DNA of 64,000 bases from Lysinibacillus agricola (GCF_016638705.1 NZ_CP067341.1:3413501-3477500); one strand, 5' to 3'. Shown: positions 48,903-58,920, counted from the stretch's first letter. Numbers and translations: made by a program. Notes: generated from the sequence alone by a model not told the origin.

Positions 48903-49223
48903 TTACATATTCCAATTTGATAAGATTGTATAAACCATAAATCCACCTACTATTAAGTTCCCAATAATTATAAATGGTAAGTTTCCTTTTAATTTAGTAT
49001 TTTCCTTTTTCCCTACTACACCTAGCGCAGTAATCCCTATAAAAAAGGACAATGCAGGATATATAAAGATAAAATACTTACTACCGTTCAAATTGGGACC
49101 GGCCATGTTGAAGGTAATAGGAATCTCATCCGATATATTTTGTACACCAATAATTGAAAACACAAAAAACAAGGCACAAAATATCCAAGGAATTATACGT
49201 ACTGACTTTTTAGATTTATTCAT
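48903..49223 (-). CDS. DUF1648-containing small membrane protein
   Basis: This 106-residue protein has three membrane segments (IPWIFCALFFVFSIIGVQ, FIFIYPALSFFIGITALGVV, FIIIGNLIVGGFMVYTIL) and the DUF1648 core IPITFNMAGPNLNGSKY between the first two. The ATG at 49223 has GGAG six nt upstream. DUF1648 occurs in SdpI-type immunity proteins and small membrane proteins near ABC transporters; no function is assigned. Confidence 0.7.
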   Translation of the reverse strand: MNKSKKSVRIIPWIFCALFFVFSIIGVQNISDEIPITFNMAGPNLNGSKYFIFIYPALSFFIGITALGVVGKKENTKLKGNLPFIIIGNLIVGGFMVYTILSNWNM

Positions 49224-49392
49224 AATAATCTCCATTCTCTCCCGTGTCCGCTTCACGACACAAACAGTAATGAAAACGAGTGAGCGGAACACTTTATTTT
49301 TTTAATAGATTTTTCAATTAATTGCGATCTTTATTTAGCTTACTTTTTTCAGTAATATTTATTAATTTCGTTTTCACACTACTCTTCCCAAA

Positions 49393-50949
49393 TTAAATAG
49401 GCTCACCATTTATTGTTTTAGCATATAACTTGCTAGTTACGATGCCCAAGCATAAAATAATAACAACATCATATATGCCTACTATCGAACCTGACCATAG
49501 TACTTTTGGAACTGCTGCAATGAGTACCAGAATCGCTGCACCGAAAAACCCCAATACACTTGATACACTCCTCTTTACTACTTGGAGTTCTGATTGCCAA
49601 CTATAATTTACAAATCTTAAATTAATAGCAACTCCGTATATTGCTGAAAATACTGCAAATGCACATGGAAGAAGTACTAATATGATGGAATCAAATATTG
49701 TTGCTCCAAACACTCTTCCGATTATTATTCCGTTTATAATCGTAAGAGGTATTGTAAGCGTAAGATTAACAAGTATCTTACTCTTTACAACCAATTCTTT
49801 CGACAATGGTAAAGTTTTGATTATCCAAATATTTTTACCTTCAAGTGAAAAAGACACGCTACTTGTATTTGATAGACATACCAACAATGACATTATATAC
49901 GGTATTATAGTCGCTACTGTATTAATATTATCTATCGGCATATTTTCCATCACTTTTGTGATTGACCTCATTAAAGAAATCGTAAAAATAACCATCATGA
50001 TCATTCCGAATCCTGTGTTTATTAAGTACGTTGTGGACGAAAATAGTCGCTTGATTTCTTTCACATATAATGCTTTTAATTTACTTGATCTTTTTAATGT
50101 TTTTACTTCATATTTTTTGTTACTACTCTTTGATCGAATTTTAGTATTTAGTCCTTTGTATACAAACGAAAGACCAATAATGAAAATCACTGTTACCACT
50201 AATGAAACTGCTATATATATAAGAAAATCTCCCACTTTTCCTGTTACCAGTATTTTATTATACAAATAAAACATTGGATACACTTGGTTAGCTTGATTCA
50301 ATACATTTGTTAATATCAATTTCATATCGCTTTGATCTAATTTATAACCACCACTCATTGTTAGTGCTAATACTATAAATAAAATAATATAGCTAATTGA
50401 AGAAACCGCACGAGAATATTTTGCTCTCGATGAAATTTCTAAAACTAATATACTAACAATTGACGCTACAATTGATGGTACTAATGCAACTGTAAGTATT
50501 CCAATCAGCATCTTTATCCAAAAAACTCCGCTTACTGTTCCTGTAAAGAAATATACTGCTCCCATTAGAAGCATGATTATTAAAGATACTACCGTATTCA
50601 AGAAATAAATATATAAGAATCTACTTACAACTATTATTGATGTTTTAATAGGAAGTGACATTAATGTCTCATAATCTCTTTTTCCAAAAAACTCATCACT
50701 AGCACTAAAAAATGCTATAAACAATGATAAAAGAGTACTCAATAAAAATGAAAATGCAAGTATGTGTTCTCTCATATTATTTTCATTCAGCATATATCCA
50801 AGACTTGTAAAATACGCTAGCGCGAAAACAGACGCAAGAAATACACCAACAATAGCTATTTTATCACCAAAGCTGGCTTTACCTTTTAGGGTATTAAGTC
50901 TCACCAGTGAAACAATCCTAATTTTTAGAAGAATCGATAAATGCCTCAT
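49393..50949 (-). CDS. ABC exporter permease
   Basis: This 518-residue membrane protein has about twelve hydrophobic segments, similar in length and layout to Bacillus putative ABC exporter permeases. A cytoplasmic loop holds KSSNKKYEVKTLKRSSKLKA near 285. Its ATG overlaps the ATPase gene by 32 bp and has AAGGAG upstream. With the ATPase it makes one transporter; cargo unknown. Confidence 0.82.
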   Translation of the reverse strand: MRHLSILLKIRIVSLVRLNTLKGKASFGDKIAIVGVFLASVFALAYFTSLGYMLNENNMREHILAFSFLLSTLLSLFIAFFSASDEFFGKRDYETLMSLPIKTSIIVVSRFLYIYFLNTVVSLIIMLLMGAVYFFTGTVSGVFWIKMLIGILTVALVPSIVASIVSILVLEISSRAKYSRAVSSISYIILFIVLALTMSGGYKLDQSDMKLILTNVLNQANQVYPMFYLYNKILVTGKVGDFLIYIAVSLVVTVIFIIGLSFVYKGLNTKIRSKSSNKKYEVKTLKRSSKLKALYVKEIKRLFSSTTYLINTGFGMIMMVIFTISLMRSITKVMENMPIDNINTVATIIPYIMSLLVCLSNTSSVSFSLEGKNIWIIKTLPLSKELVVKSKILVNLTLTIPLTIINGIIIGRVFGATIFDSIILVLLPCAFAVFSAIYGVAINLRFVNYSWQSELQVVKRSVSSVLGFFGAAILVLIAAVPKVLWSGSIVGIYDVVIILCLGIVTSKLYAKTINGEPI

Positions 50950-51661
50950 CTTTTAACTCCTTCATAAAGAACTCTTCCAATGTTTGATTTTGTATTATTT
51001 CATCCATCGTACCACTATAAACTAGCTTTCCACGATTAATCATAGCCACCTTATTACAAAGCTTTTCTGCAACATCTAAGACATGTGTTGAAAAAAATAT
51101 TGCATTCCCTTTAGCAGTCATTTTCTTCATTATCTCTTTTAAAACAACTACTGCTTTTGGATCAAGACCTACAAATGGCTCGTCCAGAATCAAAAGCTTT
51201 GGTTCATGAATAATAGCCCCAGTTATTGCTAGCTTTTGCTTCATTCCGTGAGAATAAGAGGATATTAGATTTCCAAGACTTTCTGTTATTCCAAACATTC
51301 CAGCATGTTCTTTTATTCTCTTTACTCGAACATCTTCCGGTACTCCGAAAATATCTGCTACAAAATTCAAATACTGGATTCCTGTCAAATGTTCATATAA
51401 TTCGGGACTATCAGGAATATAAGCAAATTTCGATTTGCATTCAAGAGGCTCTTTCTTAATAGAATGCCCATCAATGTAGATGTCGCCTTCCTCAAAATCT
51501 AGGATTCCTACTACTGATTTGATTGTTGTACTTTTCCCCGCTCCATTATGACCTATAAATCCAAAAACATCGCCATTTTCAACAGATAAACTTATGTTAT
51601 CGACAGCTTTTTTCCCATCTTTATACACCTTTGAAAATTTTTTTATATCTAGGATTCCCAT
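50918..51661 (-). CDS. ABC transporter ATPase
   Basis: This 247-residue ATPase has Walker A GFIGHNGAGKSTTIKSVVG near residue 37, the signature SSYSHGMKQKLAITGAII near 134, Walker B KLLILDEPFVGLDPKA near 155 and the switch His in FSTHVLDVAEKL. The start at 51661 has AAGGAGATG upstream. It is encoded directly before the permease and overlaps it. Confidence 0.94.
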   Translation of the reverse strand: MGILDIKKFSKVYKDGKKAVDNISLSVENGDVFGFIGHNGAGKSTTIKSVVGILDFEEGDIYIDGHSIKKEPLECKSKFAYIPDSPELYEHLTGIQYLNFVADIFGVPEDVRVKRIKEHAGMFGITESLGNLISSYSHGMKQKLAITGAIIHEPKLLILDEPFVGLDPKAVVVLKEIMKKMTAKGNAIFFSTHVLDVAEKLCNKVAMINRGKLVYSGTMDEIIQNQTLEEFFMKELKDEAFIDSSKN

Positions 51662-51787
51662 TCTTTCATCTCCTTATCTTATTATTACCGGTCGATTACC
51701 TACAACCTCGCTAATGACCTTCGTAAAGCTTTCATGGAGATCATCACAAGTAAATGAAAAAAGTGGTTATCATCAAATGTTTGAAGT

Positions 51788-52004
51788 TTAAATCCATTCA
51801 CTATATTCTGGATTAATTATCTCATTGCTAAGCATCATTCTTTCAGAAATCTTTTCAACACTCTTTCTACGCTTTTTCGTTATATTCTCTTTCTCACTAG
51901 CGGGCATAGTATTAGCCCGCTAATAAAAATGCACCTTTTCCTTGAGATAGAACTATCGCAAAGATTGGAATCATAATGATAAAACAAACAATGGCATTCA
52001 CCAT
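51788..52004 (-). pseudogene. DUF3784-like membrane protein, frameshifted
   Basis: MVNAIVCFIIMIPIFAIVLS followed by QGKGAFLLAG is the N-terminal helix and GKGxxLIAGYN motif of DUF3784 proteins. After a one-base loss at the Tyr codon, NTMPASEKENITKKRRKSVE and KISERMMLSNEIINPEYSEW follow to a TAA at 51788. The ATG lies just after the hydrolase gene's stop, so it was once the last gene of that operon. Confidence 0.75.
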
Positions 52005-52006
52005 AC

Positions 52007-53299
52007 CTAGTCTCTATTTTCATTCATAATAAATTGCTGGATGGCTGGCAACAATTCTTTATGAAGTGGTAATGTTGGGTCTGAATACGTCGCAAAATTT
52101 TTCGCGCGATCTGCTGGAGCATTTTTTAACACATGATTCATTCCTTCCATATATATCAGTTCGGCATCTGGTTTACCTTTCTTTAACGCCTCCGCATCAG
52201 TTGCAACTACTTGTAAATCGGTTGTTCCTTGAAGAATTAAAACTCGGCTATTCACTTTTGCTAACTCACTTGCAGGGTTATATTTTAACCATGAAATCAT
52301 ATACGGTTGAATGGAAGAACGGAAGAGTGATTGTAACTCTGGAGAAACGTTCTTCACTAGCTCGCCTTTTTTCAAGGATGCAAGAGCATCTGTTGATTCT
52401 TTTAGAAGGGCTGGTGTTAACTGAACTTTTAATTGCTCTAACAGAACATTATCTATTGGTCTTCCAGTACCTGCTATGGAAACAAAGGACTCTACATGTG
52501 CTTTTTGTGCTGCTAGCAAACCGATCAGTGAGCCTTCGCTATGGCCAATAATATGAACACTTGAAAATTCTTTTTCGGCTAACAGGGCATTAATTACTTG
52601 AACTGCATCATCTACGTATTGGTCAAAAGTTATATCTTCTTCCTTTGTTAAAAGGGATTGATTATCGCCAATTCCACGTTTATCATAGCGGACAGATGCA
52701 ATACCATCTTTCGCTAACCCCTCCGCTATCATTTTTAAGCTATTATTTTTACCAGCTAAGGCTGAATTTCCATCCTTATCAGTTGGACCAGAGCCTGCTA
52801 TAATGAGTGCGACTGGGGATGGCTCGTTGCTAGCCTTTTGAAGAGCCGCTGTTAACTCACCATTTTGAACGGGAATCTTTAACGGTTCATACGTAACTGG
52901 TTGTTCTGGCTGTTCTTTGAATGGCTTTAAGACAAGTGGGAATTTGCCACCATTTTGTTGGAATGTTGCTTCAATTTGCCCATCTTTTAATGTGCCATTA
53001 ATTTCAACTGCAGAGCCATTTAAGTTGATGGAAACATTTACTTGGTCACCAATATATGTAATGCTTTTAAATGGATGATCCCCTTGCGCAGGTACTGATA
53101 ATTTCCCGTTATCTTTTTGCAAATCAACGATAATTGGAAATGCTCCATTTGGTGTTTCAATATTCCCTTCCCATTTTCCGATTAGTTGTTCATTCATTTT
53201 ATTGTCCCCTTTCGTCTCTTTCCCTTTTGTATTGTCTTCCTTCTGAGCGCAAGCTACTAATAATAAGAGTGCACAACATAAAAACAATAGTTTTTTCAT
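52007..53299 (-). CDS. Lipoprotein alpha/beta hydrolase
   Basis: This 430-residue secreted lipoprotein has a signal peptide MKKLLFLCCALLLLVACAQK with lipobox LVAC (lipid-modified Cys17). A small beta domain covers about 40-130, and a serine-hydrolase domain follows with SAGTGRPI and the nucleophile Ser in HIIGHSEGSLIGL (about 255) and the catalytic His in MEGMNHVLK (about 395). VRYDKRGIGDNQS precedes them. It is an esterase or peptidase of the S9/S33 type; the substrate is unknown. It lies 13 nt after the DUF1648 gene, in the GntR operon. Confidence 0.85.
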   Translation of the reverse strand: MKKLLFLCCALLLLVACAQKEDNTKGKETKGDNKMNEQLIGKWEGNIETPNGAFPIIVDLQKDNGKLSVPAQGDHPFKSITYIGDQVNVSINLNGSAVEINGTLKDGQIEATFQQNGGKFPLVLKPFKEQPEQPVTYEPLKIPVQNGELTAALQKASNEPSPVALIIAGSGPTDKDGNSALAGKNNSLKMIAEGLAKDGIASVRYDKRGIGDNQSLLTKEEDITFDQYVDDAVQVINALLAEKEFSSVHIIGHSEGSLIGLLAAQKAHVESFVSIAGTGRPIDNVLLEQLKVQLTPALLKESTDALASLKKGELVKNVSPELQSLFRSSIQPYMISWLKYNPASELAKVNSRVLILQGTTDLQVVATDAEALKKGKPDAELIYMEGMNHVLKNAPADRAKNFATYSDPTLPLHKELLPAIQQFIMNENRD

Positions 53300-53312
53300 A
53301 AAATCTCTCCTT

Positions 53313-54392
53313 CTATATGAAGATGACTAATAAGATTGGCAAAAATATGACAAGTAAAATGATATAGCTCCATTTATTCGCCATATTCACAGTCCAACCA
53401 ACACCGTATTTCTTTTCCACTAATAGTGAAGGATCATTTTTATTAATGTAAATCATACCCCATTTCCAGTATCGATCATCGGCTGCAGCTGTTTCGTTTG
53501 TATGTAAATCATCAAAGCGCTCATTACTTTTACTTAACTTCCAAATGAAGAGGATCAGTCCCCCTAAAGAAACAATCATAATACTGGTAAAAAGAGGGAA
53601 GAAATAAGGAGCTGTTTGATTTTTTAAAATTACTGTCGTGTAATGTAAAACAACAAAAAGAATAGTCATACTATAATTAATCGCCGCAAAGTACCAGCTG
53701 CTATATTTACGCTGTGTAAGCTCTCTATTGACCGAGGCTGCTTTTGCCTGTGCGCTCAATTGTATTTTGGCATTTTTCATTCCAAAACTCATGATGAAAA
53801 GGCTAATTTGTGTCCCTAGTAAAATAAGTGGCATTACTATTACTGAGATCCATGTTTTTTCAGTCCAACCGTCTACCTCACCTGCTGCATTCCAATGGGT
53901 AGCAAATACATCTGGGATGGCATTGTAATTCATATAGGTAAAGGTAATTAACGCTAATGTGACAATGATCGGTAATGCGAAAAATGTAGGTGATAGTACT
54001 TCATCTCTATCACGTATAGATAGATCCGTCACATAAACAGTTTTGACATGTGCTTCCCAATTTTCTTGTTTTTTTAGTTTTTTGATTTTTATATGATAAG
54101 ACATATAAAGAGCAGCTGATATGAGTAGCATGACAAATAGCAAGATAAAAGATAATAAAACAAATTTCTCTTCTTTAATGGAAGTAAATAGTAGTAAAAT
54201 TTGGCCTAAAAGAAATGCAGCTGCTATGCTCCCTACCAGCATGCTATAATGCTTTTTAAATATTTGTAATTGCTCATGTTGCACATAGGGCTCAGGAATT
54301 GAAACACCAAATACTGTTGTTTTTCTAGCCAAAAATGGTGTTAATGTTTCCAGTACGCCTCCAAAGATGAAGATGCTTATTATAAAAAGCAT
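53313..54392 (-). CDS. DUF1648/DUF5808 multi-span membrane protein
   Basis: This 359-residue protein has about eight membrane segments and the DUF1648 signature YNAIPDVFATHWNAAGEVDG near residue 160. The C-terminal part ends WKWGMIYINKNDPSLLVEKK, then YGVGWTVNMANKWSY, a DUF5808 signature. It follows the GntR regulator by 7 nt. SdpI-family immunity proteins share this domain, but the length and context suggest a regulated membrane protein of unknown function. Confidence 0.82.
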   Translation of the reverse strand: MLFIISIFIFGGVLETLTPFLARKTTVFGVSIPEPYVQHEQLQIFKKHYSMLVGSIAAAFLLGQILLLFTSIKEEKFVLLSFILLFVMLLISAALYMSYHIKIKKLKKQENWEAHVKTVYVTDLSIRDRDEVLSPTFFALPIIVTLALITFTYMNYNAIPDVFATHWNAAGEVDGWTEKTWISVIVMPLILLGTQISLFIMSFGMKNAKIQLSAQAKAASVNRELTQRKYSSWYFAAINYSMTILFVVLHYTTVILKNQTAPYFFPLFTSIMIVSLGGLILFIWKLSKSNERFDDLHTNETAAADDRYWKWGMIYINKNDPSLLVEKKYGVGWTVNMANKWSYIILLVIFLPILLVIFI

Positions 54393-54399
54393 ATTTCCC

Positions 54400-54777
54400 C
54401 TACTTCCATTGTTTTAAAATTCGATGAAACAAACTTGTCATCTGATCTTTTTCGAGACCACGTGCAAATGCCTCTGCCATAATCGGTTTTAATGCATTTT
54501 CTACTATTTCTACTTCCGTCTCTTCTAGTTCTTTTTTTTGACCACCGATAATGATAGCCTTCGCTTTCGGCTTTAATTCGATTAAACCTTTTTCTTCAAG
54601 TTCATGATAGCTCTTACTTACCGTGCTGACATTAATACCTAAATCCGAAGCCATTGAACGAACTGAAGGTAATGTATCACCATTTTTTAGCTCTCCCTTA
54701 GCAATTAACTCAATTAACTGATTCACTAACTGTTTATAGAGCTGTAATTCACTGCTTGGATCTAAATGAATATGCAT
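54400..54777 (-). CDS. GntR family regulator (YtrA type)
   Basis: This 125-residue YtrA-subfamily repressor has an N-terminal winged helix (YKQLVNQLIELIAKGELKNG, LPSVRSMASDLGINVSTVSK, SYHELEEKGLIE) and only a short helical tail in place of a ligand domain. The ATG at 54777 has TAGGAGAG upstream. It leads the operon with the DUF1648 protein and hydrolase and probably represses it. YtrA types usually control ABC transporter operons. Confidence 0.9.
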   Translation of the reverse strand: MHIHLDPSSELQLYKQLVNQLIELIAKGELKNGDTLPSVRSMASDLGINVSTVSKSYHELEEKGLIELKPKAKAIIIGGQKKELEETEVEIVENALKPIMAEAFARGLEKDQMTSLFHRILKQWK

Positions 54778-54929
54778 CTTATCTCTCCTATCTGTATCGC
54801 TTATCACCAAACAGAAATCTGTTATACATAGAGTAATACAGTTTTTTAATAAAGTCAAATTTTGTATTAAGTGGGGTTTTTCTTTTAGTTTTCATCAATC
54901 GGGCTTTTACGGGCAGTTAATGCGAGATA

Positions 54930-54960
54930 AAAAAAGGACCCAGAAAAATTCTGGATCCAA
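54930..54960 (-). terminator. Terminator of the degraded ypzG-like copy
   Basis: On the minus strand, GGATCCAGA-ATTT-TTCTGGGTCC then TTTTTTT. Confidence 0.8.
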
Positions 54961-54984
54961 GAACACTTATTTCTATTTGATTTT

Positions 54985-55131
54985 ATCTGTATCGGTTTTT
55001 GCTTCTTCTTAAGATACAGCAAAACAGAATAACCTCTGCCCACCGATTCCTTAAGTTTTTTAGAAGCTCACCCTATACAGTTGTGGCGGACTTTCCTGAG
55101 ATTCCTGGTCTTTCGGTGCTTGACTACTCAT
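54985..55131 (-). pseudogene. Degraded second ypzG-like copy
   Basis: The ATG at 55131 keeps the AGGAGGATG site of the 37-kb copy. The DNA follows that copy at several points: TCTCAGGAAAGTCCGCCACA against TCTCAAAAAATCCACCGCAA, and GTATCTTAAGAAGAAGCAAA against GTATCTTGAGAAGTGAAGCA. The frame stops after about 23 codons. The terminator is also alike. Confidence 0.65.
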
Positions 55132-55251
55132 TCTACATCCTCCTAATCATATTAGATTAATAAGTGTTTACTCCCTTAATATGAACCGTTTAACTAATAT
55201 ATATTCATGTTTTATTATTTGTTTTGATTTTGCCTTAAAAGCGTAATTTTT

Positions 55252-55629
55252 TTAAGCCTCTTCTTTAAAAACTTGTTGCGCAATGGTTAGCGCATTTTGC
55301 ACACGTGGAAAACCTATGTACGGCACTAATTGTAATAGTGCTTCCACAATTTCTGTCTGTGTTAATCCTGCATATAAACCACGTTTAATATGTGTTTTTG
55401 TTTGTGGAGCAGCGCCTTGAGAAACTACCGCTGTAATAACAACAAGCGCACGGCTTTTTGCATCTAGCCCTGGTCGTGAATAAACATCACCATAGGCAAA
55501 TTCGATAATCATTTTGCGTAAATCAGGTGCCACGTCAGCAAGTGCATCTGCTTCAATCATTCGTGCTGCTTCCTCCTCAGTGACATACTGTTTAACTGTT
55601 TCTAACCCCTTTGTAAAACGATCATTCAT
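55252..55629 (-). CDS. Carboxymuconolactone decarboxylase family protein
   Basis: This 125-residue all-helical protein of the CMD/AhpD-like family has FAYGDVYSRPGLDAKSRALV (about 48-67) and the end ALLQLVPYIGFPRVQNALTI. The Cys-x-x-Cys redox pair of AhpD is absent, so it is not a peroxidase partner; the gamma-carboxymuconolactone-decarboxylase type is more likely, though the reaction is not proven. The ATG at 55629 has GGAGG eight nt upstream. The leader before it contains a structured RNA and terminator (55660-55785). Confidence 0.85.
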   Translation of the reverse strand: MNDRFTKGLETVKQYVTEEEAARMIEADALADVAPDLRKMIIEFAYGDVYSRPGLDAKSRALVVITAVVSQGAAPQTKTHIKRGLYAGLTQTEIVEALLQLVPYIGFPRVQNALTIAQQVFKEEA

Positions 55630-55659
55630 TGCGAATACCTCCATTGTTATTTCTTTATA

Positions 55660-55693
55660 CAAAAACCCCAATTCCGCGTCTCCAGAATTGGGG
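55660..55693 (-). terminator. Terminator between argH and the CMD-family gene
   Basis: On the minus strand, CCCCAATTC, a loop of about 10 nt, GAATTGGGG, then TTTTTG. It may end the argGH transcript, or serve as expression platform for the structured RNA immediately before it. Confidence 0.8.
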
Positions 55694-55696
55694 ATT

Positions 55697-55785
55697 GTCC
55701 TTCACCTATGTAAGGGTCTCTTTTTCGTTTCACCCTCTGGCTCTAACGAAAAAGGAAAATAGGTTTTCATAGTGCCTCACTGGAC
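55697..55785 (-). ncRNA. Structured leader candidate upstream of the CMD-family gene
   Basis: On the minus strand the region is closed by GUCC (55785-55782) and GGAC (55700-55697). Inside are ACCUA/UAGGU, a perfect 10-bp helix CUUUUUCGUU/AACGAAAAAG, and a loop AGAGCCAGAGGGUG whose AGGGU can pair with ACCCU just after the helix, giving an H-type pseudoknot. A terminator follows at once. I do not recognise a known riboswitch class. A simple 3' UTR structure is the alternative. Confidence 0.45.
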
Positions 55786-55840
55786 AGCTTTAATGAATAT
55801 CTATGCAAAAGTCACAAGGACATGCACGCTAAGGTAATGG

Positions 55841-57214
55841 TTAAACAAGGCAAGCTTTTGCTTTTTCGATTTGGATTTTTACTTGATCAAATCCTGTACC
55901 ACCTAAAGAATGACGACGACGAACGGCTGCTTCAGGTGCTAAAACATCGTAAATATCCGCTTCGATAAGCTCACTTTCTTGTTTCATGTCTTCAAGCGGT
56001 AAATCTAATAAATAGATGCCCTTTTGAATACATGTGAATACAAGTTTTCCTGTCACTTCATGTGCTTCACGGAAAGGCATACCTTTTGTTGCAAGATAAT
56101 CTGCAAGCTCCGTTGCATTTGAGAAGTCAGAGTGTACTGCCTGGTGCAAACGCTCTGTATTAACAGTCATCGTACGAATCATACCTTCAAAGATTTTTAG
56201 TGAACCAAGAATTGTATGGACTGTATCAAACATACCTTCTTTATCTTCCTGCATATCTTTGTTGTATGTTAACGGTGTTCCTTTTAGAACGGTTAATAAA
56301 CCCATTAAGTTACCGTACACACGTCCCGATTTTCCACGGATTAACTCCGCCATATCAGGATTTTTCTTTTGTGGCATAATGGAAGAACCTGTTGAGAAGG
56401 CATCATCCAACTCGATAAATTTAAATTCATCTGTCGACCACAATATAATTTCCTCTGCAAAACGAGATAAATGTGCCATTAATAGTGACGAATTGCTTAA
56501 AAATTCAACGATAAAATCACGATCACTTACTGCATCCATTGAGTTTGCATAAACCTCACTGAAGCCTAGAAGCTCAGCTGATTTTAATCGGTCGATTGGG
56601 AATGTTGTACCAGCCATGGCACCTGCGCCTAAAGGTAAAATATCAATACGCTTAAGCGATTCCGTGAAGCGTTGTTTATCACGCTCTAACATCCAGAAAT
56701 AGGCCATTATGTGATGTGCAAATGAGATTGGTTGTGCACGTTGTAAATGCGTATAGCCTGGAGCGATTGTTTCTACATGCTCCTCAGCCTTTTCTAGCAA
56801 AGTCTTTTGGAATGTCTCCATTAAACCGATTGCTTCTTTCACGCGCTTTTTCAAGAAAATATGCATATCCGTTGCTACTTGGTCATTTCGGCTACGGCCT
56901 GTGTGAAGCTTACCACCTACAGGCCCAATTAAATCAATGAGCATTTTTTCCAGATTTAAGTGAATATCTTCATTAGCAACTGTAAATTCAAGCTCCCCTG
57001 CGATTGCCTTTTCTTGTAATTGTGCTAGACCACCAAGAATGGCCTCTACGTCAGCGGCTGGTAAAATCCCTGTTGCGCCGAGCATCGTAACATGTGCTAC
57101 GCTACCTTCTAGATCTTCTAGAACAAGCTGTTGGTCAAAGCCAATCGATGCGCCGAACTCGTCCACCCATGCTTCTGCTGATTTTTGGAAACGTCCGCCC
57201 CAAAGTTTTGTCAT
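55841..57214 (-). CDS. argH: Argininosuccinate lyase
   Basis: This 457-residue fumarase-superfamily enzyme splits argininosuccinate to arginine and fumarate. It has [20 protein letters not shown] (about 110), [20 protein letters not shown] segments ([18 protein letters not shown], about 158) and the signature [20 protein letters not shown] (about 277). The length and sequence are typical. It lies 79 nt after argG on the same strand, the usual Bacillus argGH order. Confidence 0.97.
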   Translation of the reverse strand: MTKLWGGRFQKSAEAWVDEFGASIGFDQQLVLEDLEGSVAHVTMLGATGILPAADVEAILGGLAQLQEKAIAGELEFTVANEDIHLNLEKMLIDLIGPVGGKLHTGRSRNDQVATDMHIFLKKRVKEAIGLMETFQKTLLEKAEEHVETIAPGYTHLQRAQPISFAHHIMAYFWMLERDKQRFTESLKRIDILPLGAGAMAGTTFPIDRLKSAELLGFSEVYANSMDAVSDRDFIVEFLSNSSLLMAHLSRFAEEIILWSTDEFKFIELDDAFSTGSSIMPQKKNPDMAELIRGKSGRVYGNLMGLLTVLKGTPLTYNKDMQEDKEGMFDTVHTILGSLKIFEGMIRTMTVNTERLHQAVHSDFSNATELADYLATKGMPFREAHEVTGKLVFTCIQKGIYLLDLPLEDMKQESELIEADIYDVLAPEAAVRRRHSLGGTGFDQVKIQIEKAKACLV

Positions 57215-57293
57215 AACAGCTCACCTTTTCCTTCATTTCTTTTTGAAAAGGTGCAGCTCAGCGCAATGCTTCACTACACCTTGCTCGTCGAAT

Positions 57294-58487
57294 TTATTTT
57301 TTATTTACTGAAGAATTAACCACTGTTGGCAGACCCCATAATTCGATGAAGCCTACTGCTGAAGCATGGTTGAATTGGTCTTCTTTAGAATATGTTGCTA
57401 GCTTTTCACTATATAGTGAGTTTGGAGATTTACGTCCTTCCACAATCGCATGACCTTTGTAAAGCTTCACGCGTACAGTACCGTTCACAAATTTTTGTGA
57501 TTCAGCAAGGAATGCTTCCAATGCATCACGTAGTGGAGAGAACCATAAACCATCATAAATTAATTCAGATAGTTTTTTCTCAATGACTGGCTTGAAGTGT
57601 GCTAACTCCTTTACAAGTGTTAAGTCTTCAAGCTCTTTATGAGCCGTTAATAGCACTTTTGCTCCTGGGATTTCATATACTTCACGGGATTTAATACCAA
57701 CTAAACGGTTTTCTACGTGATCGATACGGCCAACACCGTGTGCACCAGCTACTGCATTTAGTTCTTGGATTAAATCAGCAAGCTTCATTTCTTTACCATT
57801 TAAAGATACTGGCTTACCAGCTACAAATTCAATTTCTACGTATTCCGCTTCATTTGGAGCGTTTTCCACAGAAATTGTTAAACCGTAAGCTTCTTCTGGT
57901 GGAGATACCCATGGATCTTCCATTACACCCGCTTCATTTGCACGGCCCCATAAGTTTTGGTCAATAGAGAATGGAGAATCTAAAGTTGCAGGGATCGGAA
58001 CATTATGTTTCATTGCATATTCGATTTCCTCATCACGGCTCCAGCCCCACTCACGTACAGGTGCTAATACCTCTAAATCTGGATTTAAAGCTTTGATTGA
58101 AACTTCGAAACGAACTTGGTCATTACCTTTACCTGTGCAACCATGAGCTACTGCGTCAGCATCTACTTGGTTAGCAATTTCCACTAATTTTTTAGAAATT
58201 AACGGACGAGAAAGTGCCGATACTAATGGATATTTTTGTTCATACCAAGTATGTGCTTGTAATGAAATTAATGCATATTCTTCAGCAAATTCGTCCTTCG
58301 CATCTACCATATATGATTCAATTGCTCCTACTTGAAGAGCTTTATTTTTTATGAATTCAAGATCCTTACCTTCACCAACATCAAGGCAAACTGCGATAAC
58401 GTCCCAACCTTGTTCTTTTAACCACGGAATTGCTACTGAAGTATCAAGACCGCCTGAGTATGCTAATACTACTTTTTTGTTTGCCAT
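57294..58487 (-). CDS. argG: Argininosuccinate synthase
   Basis: This 397-residue ATP-pyrophosphatase links citrulline and aspartate in arginine synthesis. The N-terminal PP-loop [31 protein letters not shown] near 113 and [13 protein letters not shown] near 192 are intact. The ATG at 58487 follows TTGGAGGCG. It heads argGH. The 5' region (58500-58620) is AT-rich with TATAAAAATACAC-like motifs that could be ArgR boxes, but no exact operator can be assigned by eye. Confidence 0.97.
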   Translation of the reverse strand: MANKKVVLAYSGGLDTSVAIPWLKEQGWDVIAVCLDVGEGKDLEFIKNKALQVGAIESYMVDAKDEFAEEYALISLQAHTWYEQKYPLVSALSRPLISKKLVEIANQVDADAVAHGCTGKGNDQVRFEVSIKALNPDLEVLAPVREWGWSRDEEIEYAMKHNVPIPATLDSPFSIDQNLWGRANEAGVMEDPWVSPPEEAYGLTISVENAPNEAEYVEIEFVAGKPVSLNGKEMKLADLIQELNAVAGAHGVGRIDHVENRLVGIKSREVYEIPGAKVLLTAHKELEDLTLVKELAHFKPVIEKKLSELIYDGLWFSPLRDALEAFLAESQKFVNGTVRVKLYKGHAIVEGRKSPNSLYSEKLATYSKEDQFNHASAVGFIELWGLPTVVNSSVNKK

Positions 58488-58741
58488 AAAAAATGCGCCT
58501 CCAATTAATCTATAAGATATGTATGTTTATACATCCATTTAAAAGTTTATACACGAATAGTATCATGTTATAAAAATAAAAACAAGTGTATTTTTATAAA
58601 TTAATAGACTTTTATGTTTATTGTAAAAAGTGTGTCACTCCAATACTTTAAGCCTTTGTACAAACTATGAATATATTTACTCGGAAAAACGATTTTTTAC
58701 TCGCAACATGAATGTATATAATATAGATTTCGGGAAAGTAA

Positions 58742-58920
58742 ACGGTTCTTCGGCAAAACGAGGTATTGATTTCCGTTTCGGATGTGCGCTTTCTTTGGGC
58801 GGCGGAGCAACAAATGTTTTCTGTGCGAAAACTAGCGCTAACTTAGCGGCAGCGGCAGGTTGTTTTTTGCGCGAATGGACACCCTTGCACTTAGCTAGTG
58901 GTTCGCATATCCTAAATGCC
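58742..58920. repeat. GC-rich intergenic repeat (family B) and adjoining repeat-like DNA
   Basis: GTTCTTCGGCAAAACGAGGT followed by ATTGATTTCCGTTTCGG matches the copy at 26967 over about 43 bp. The following GC-rich stretch to about 58920 makes spurious frames on both strands and has no ribosome sites. Confidence 0.65.
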
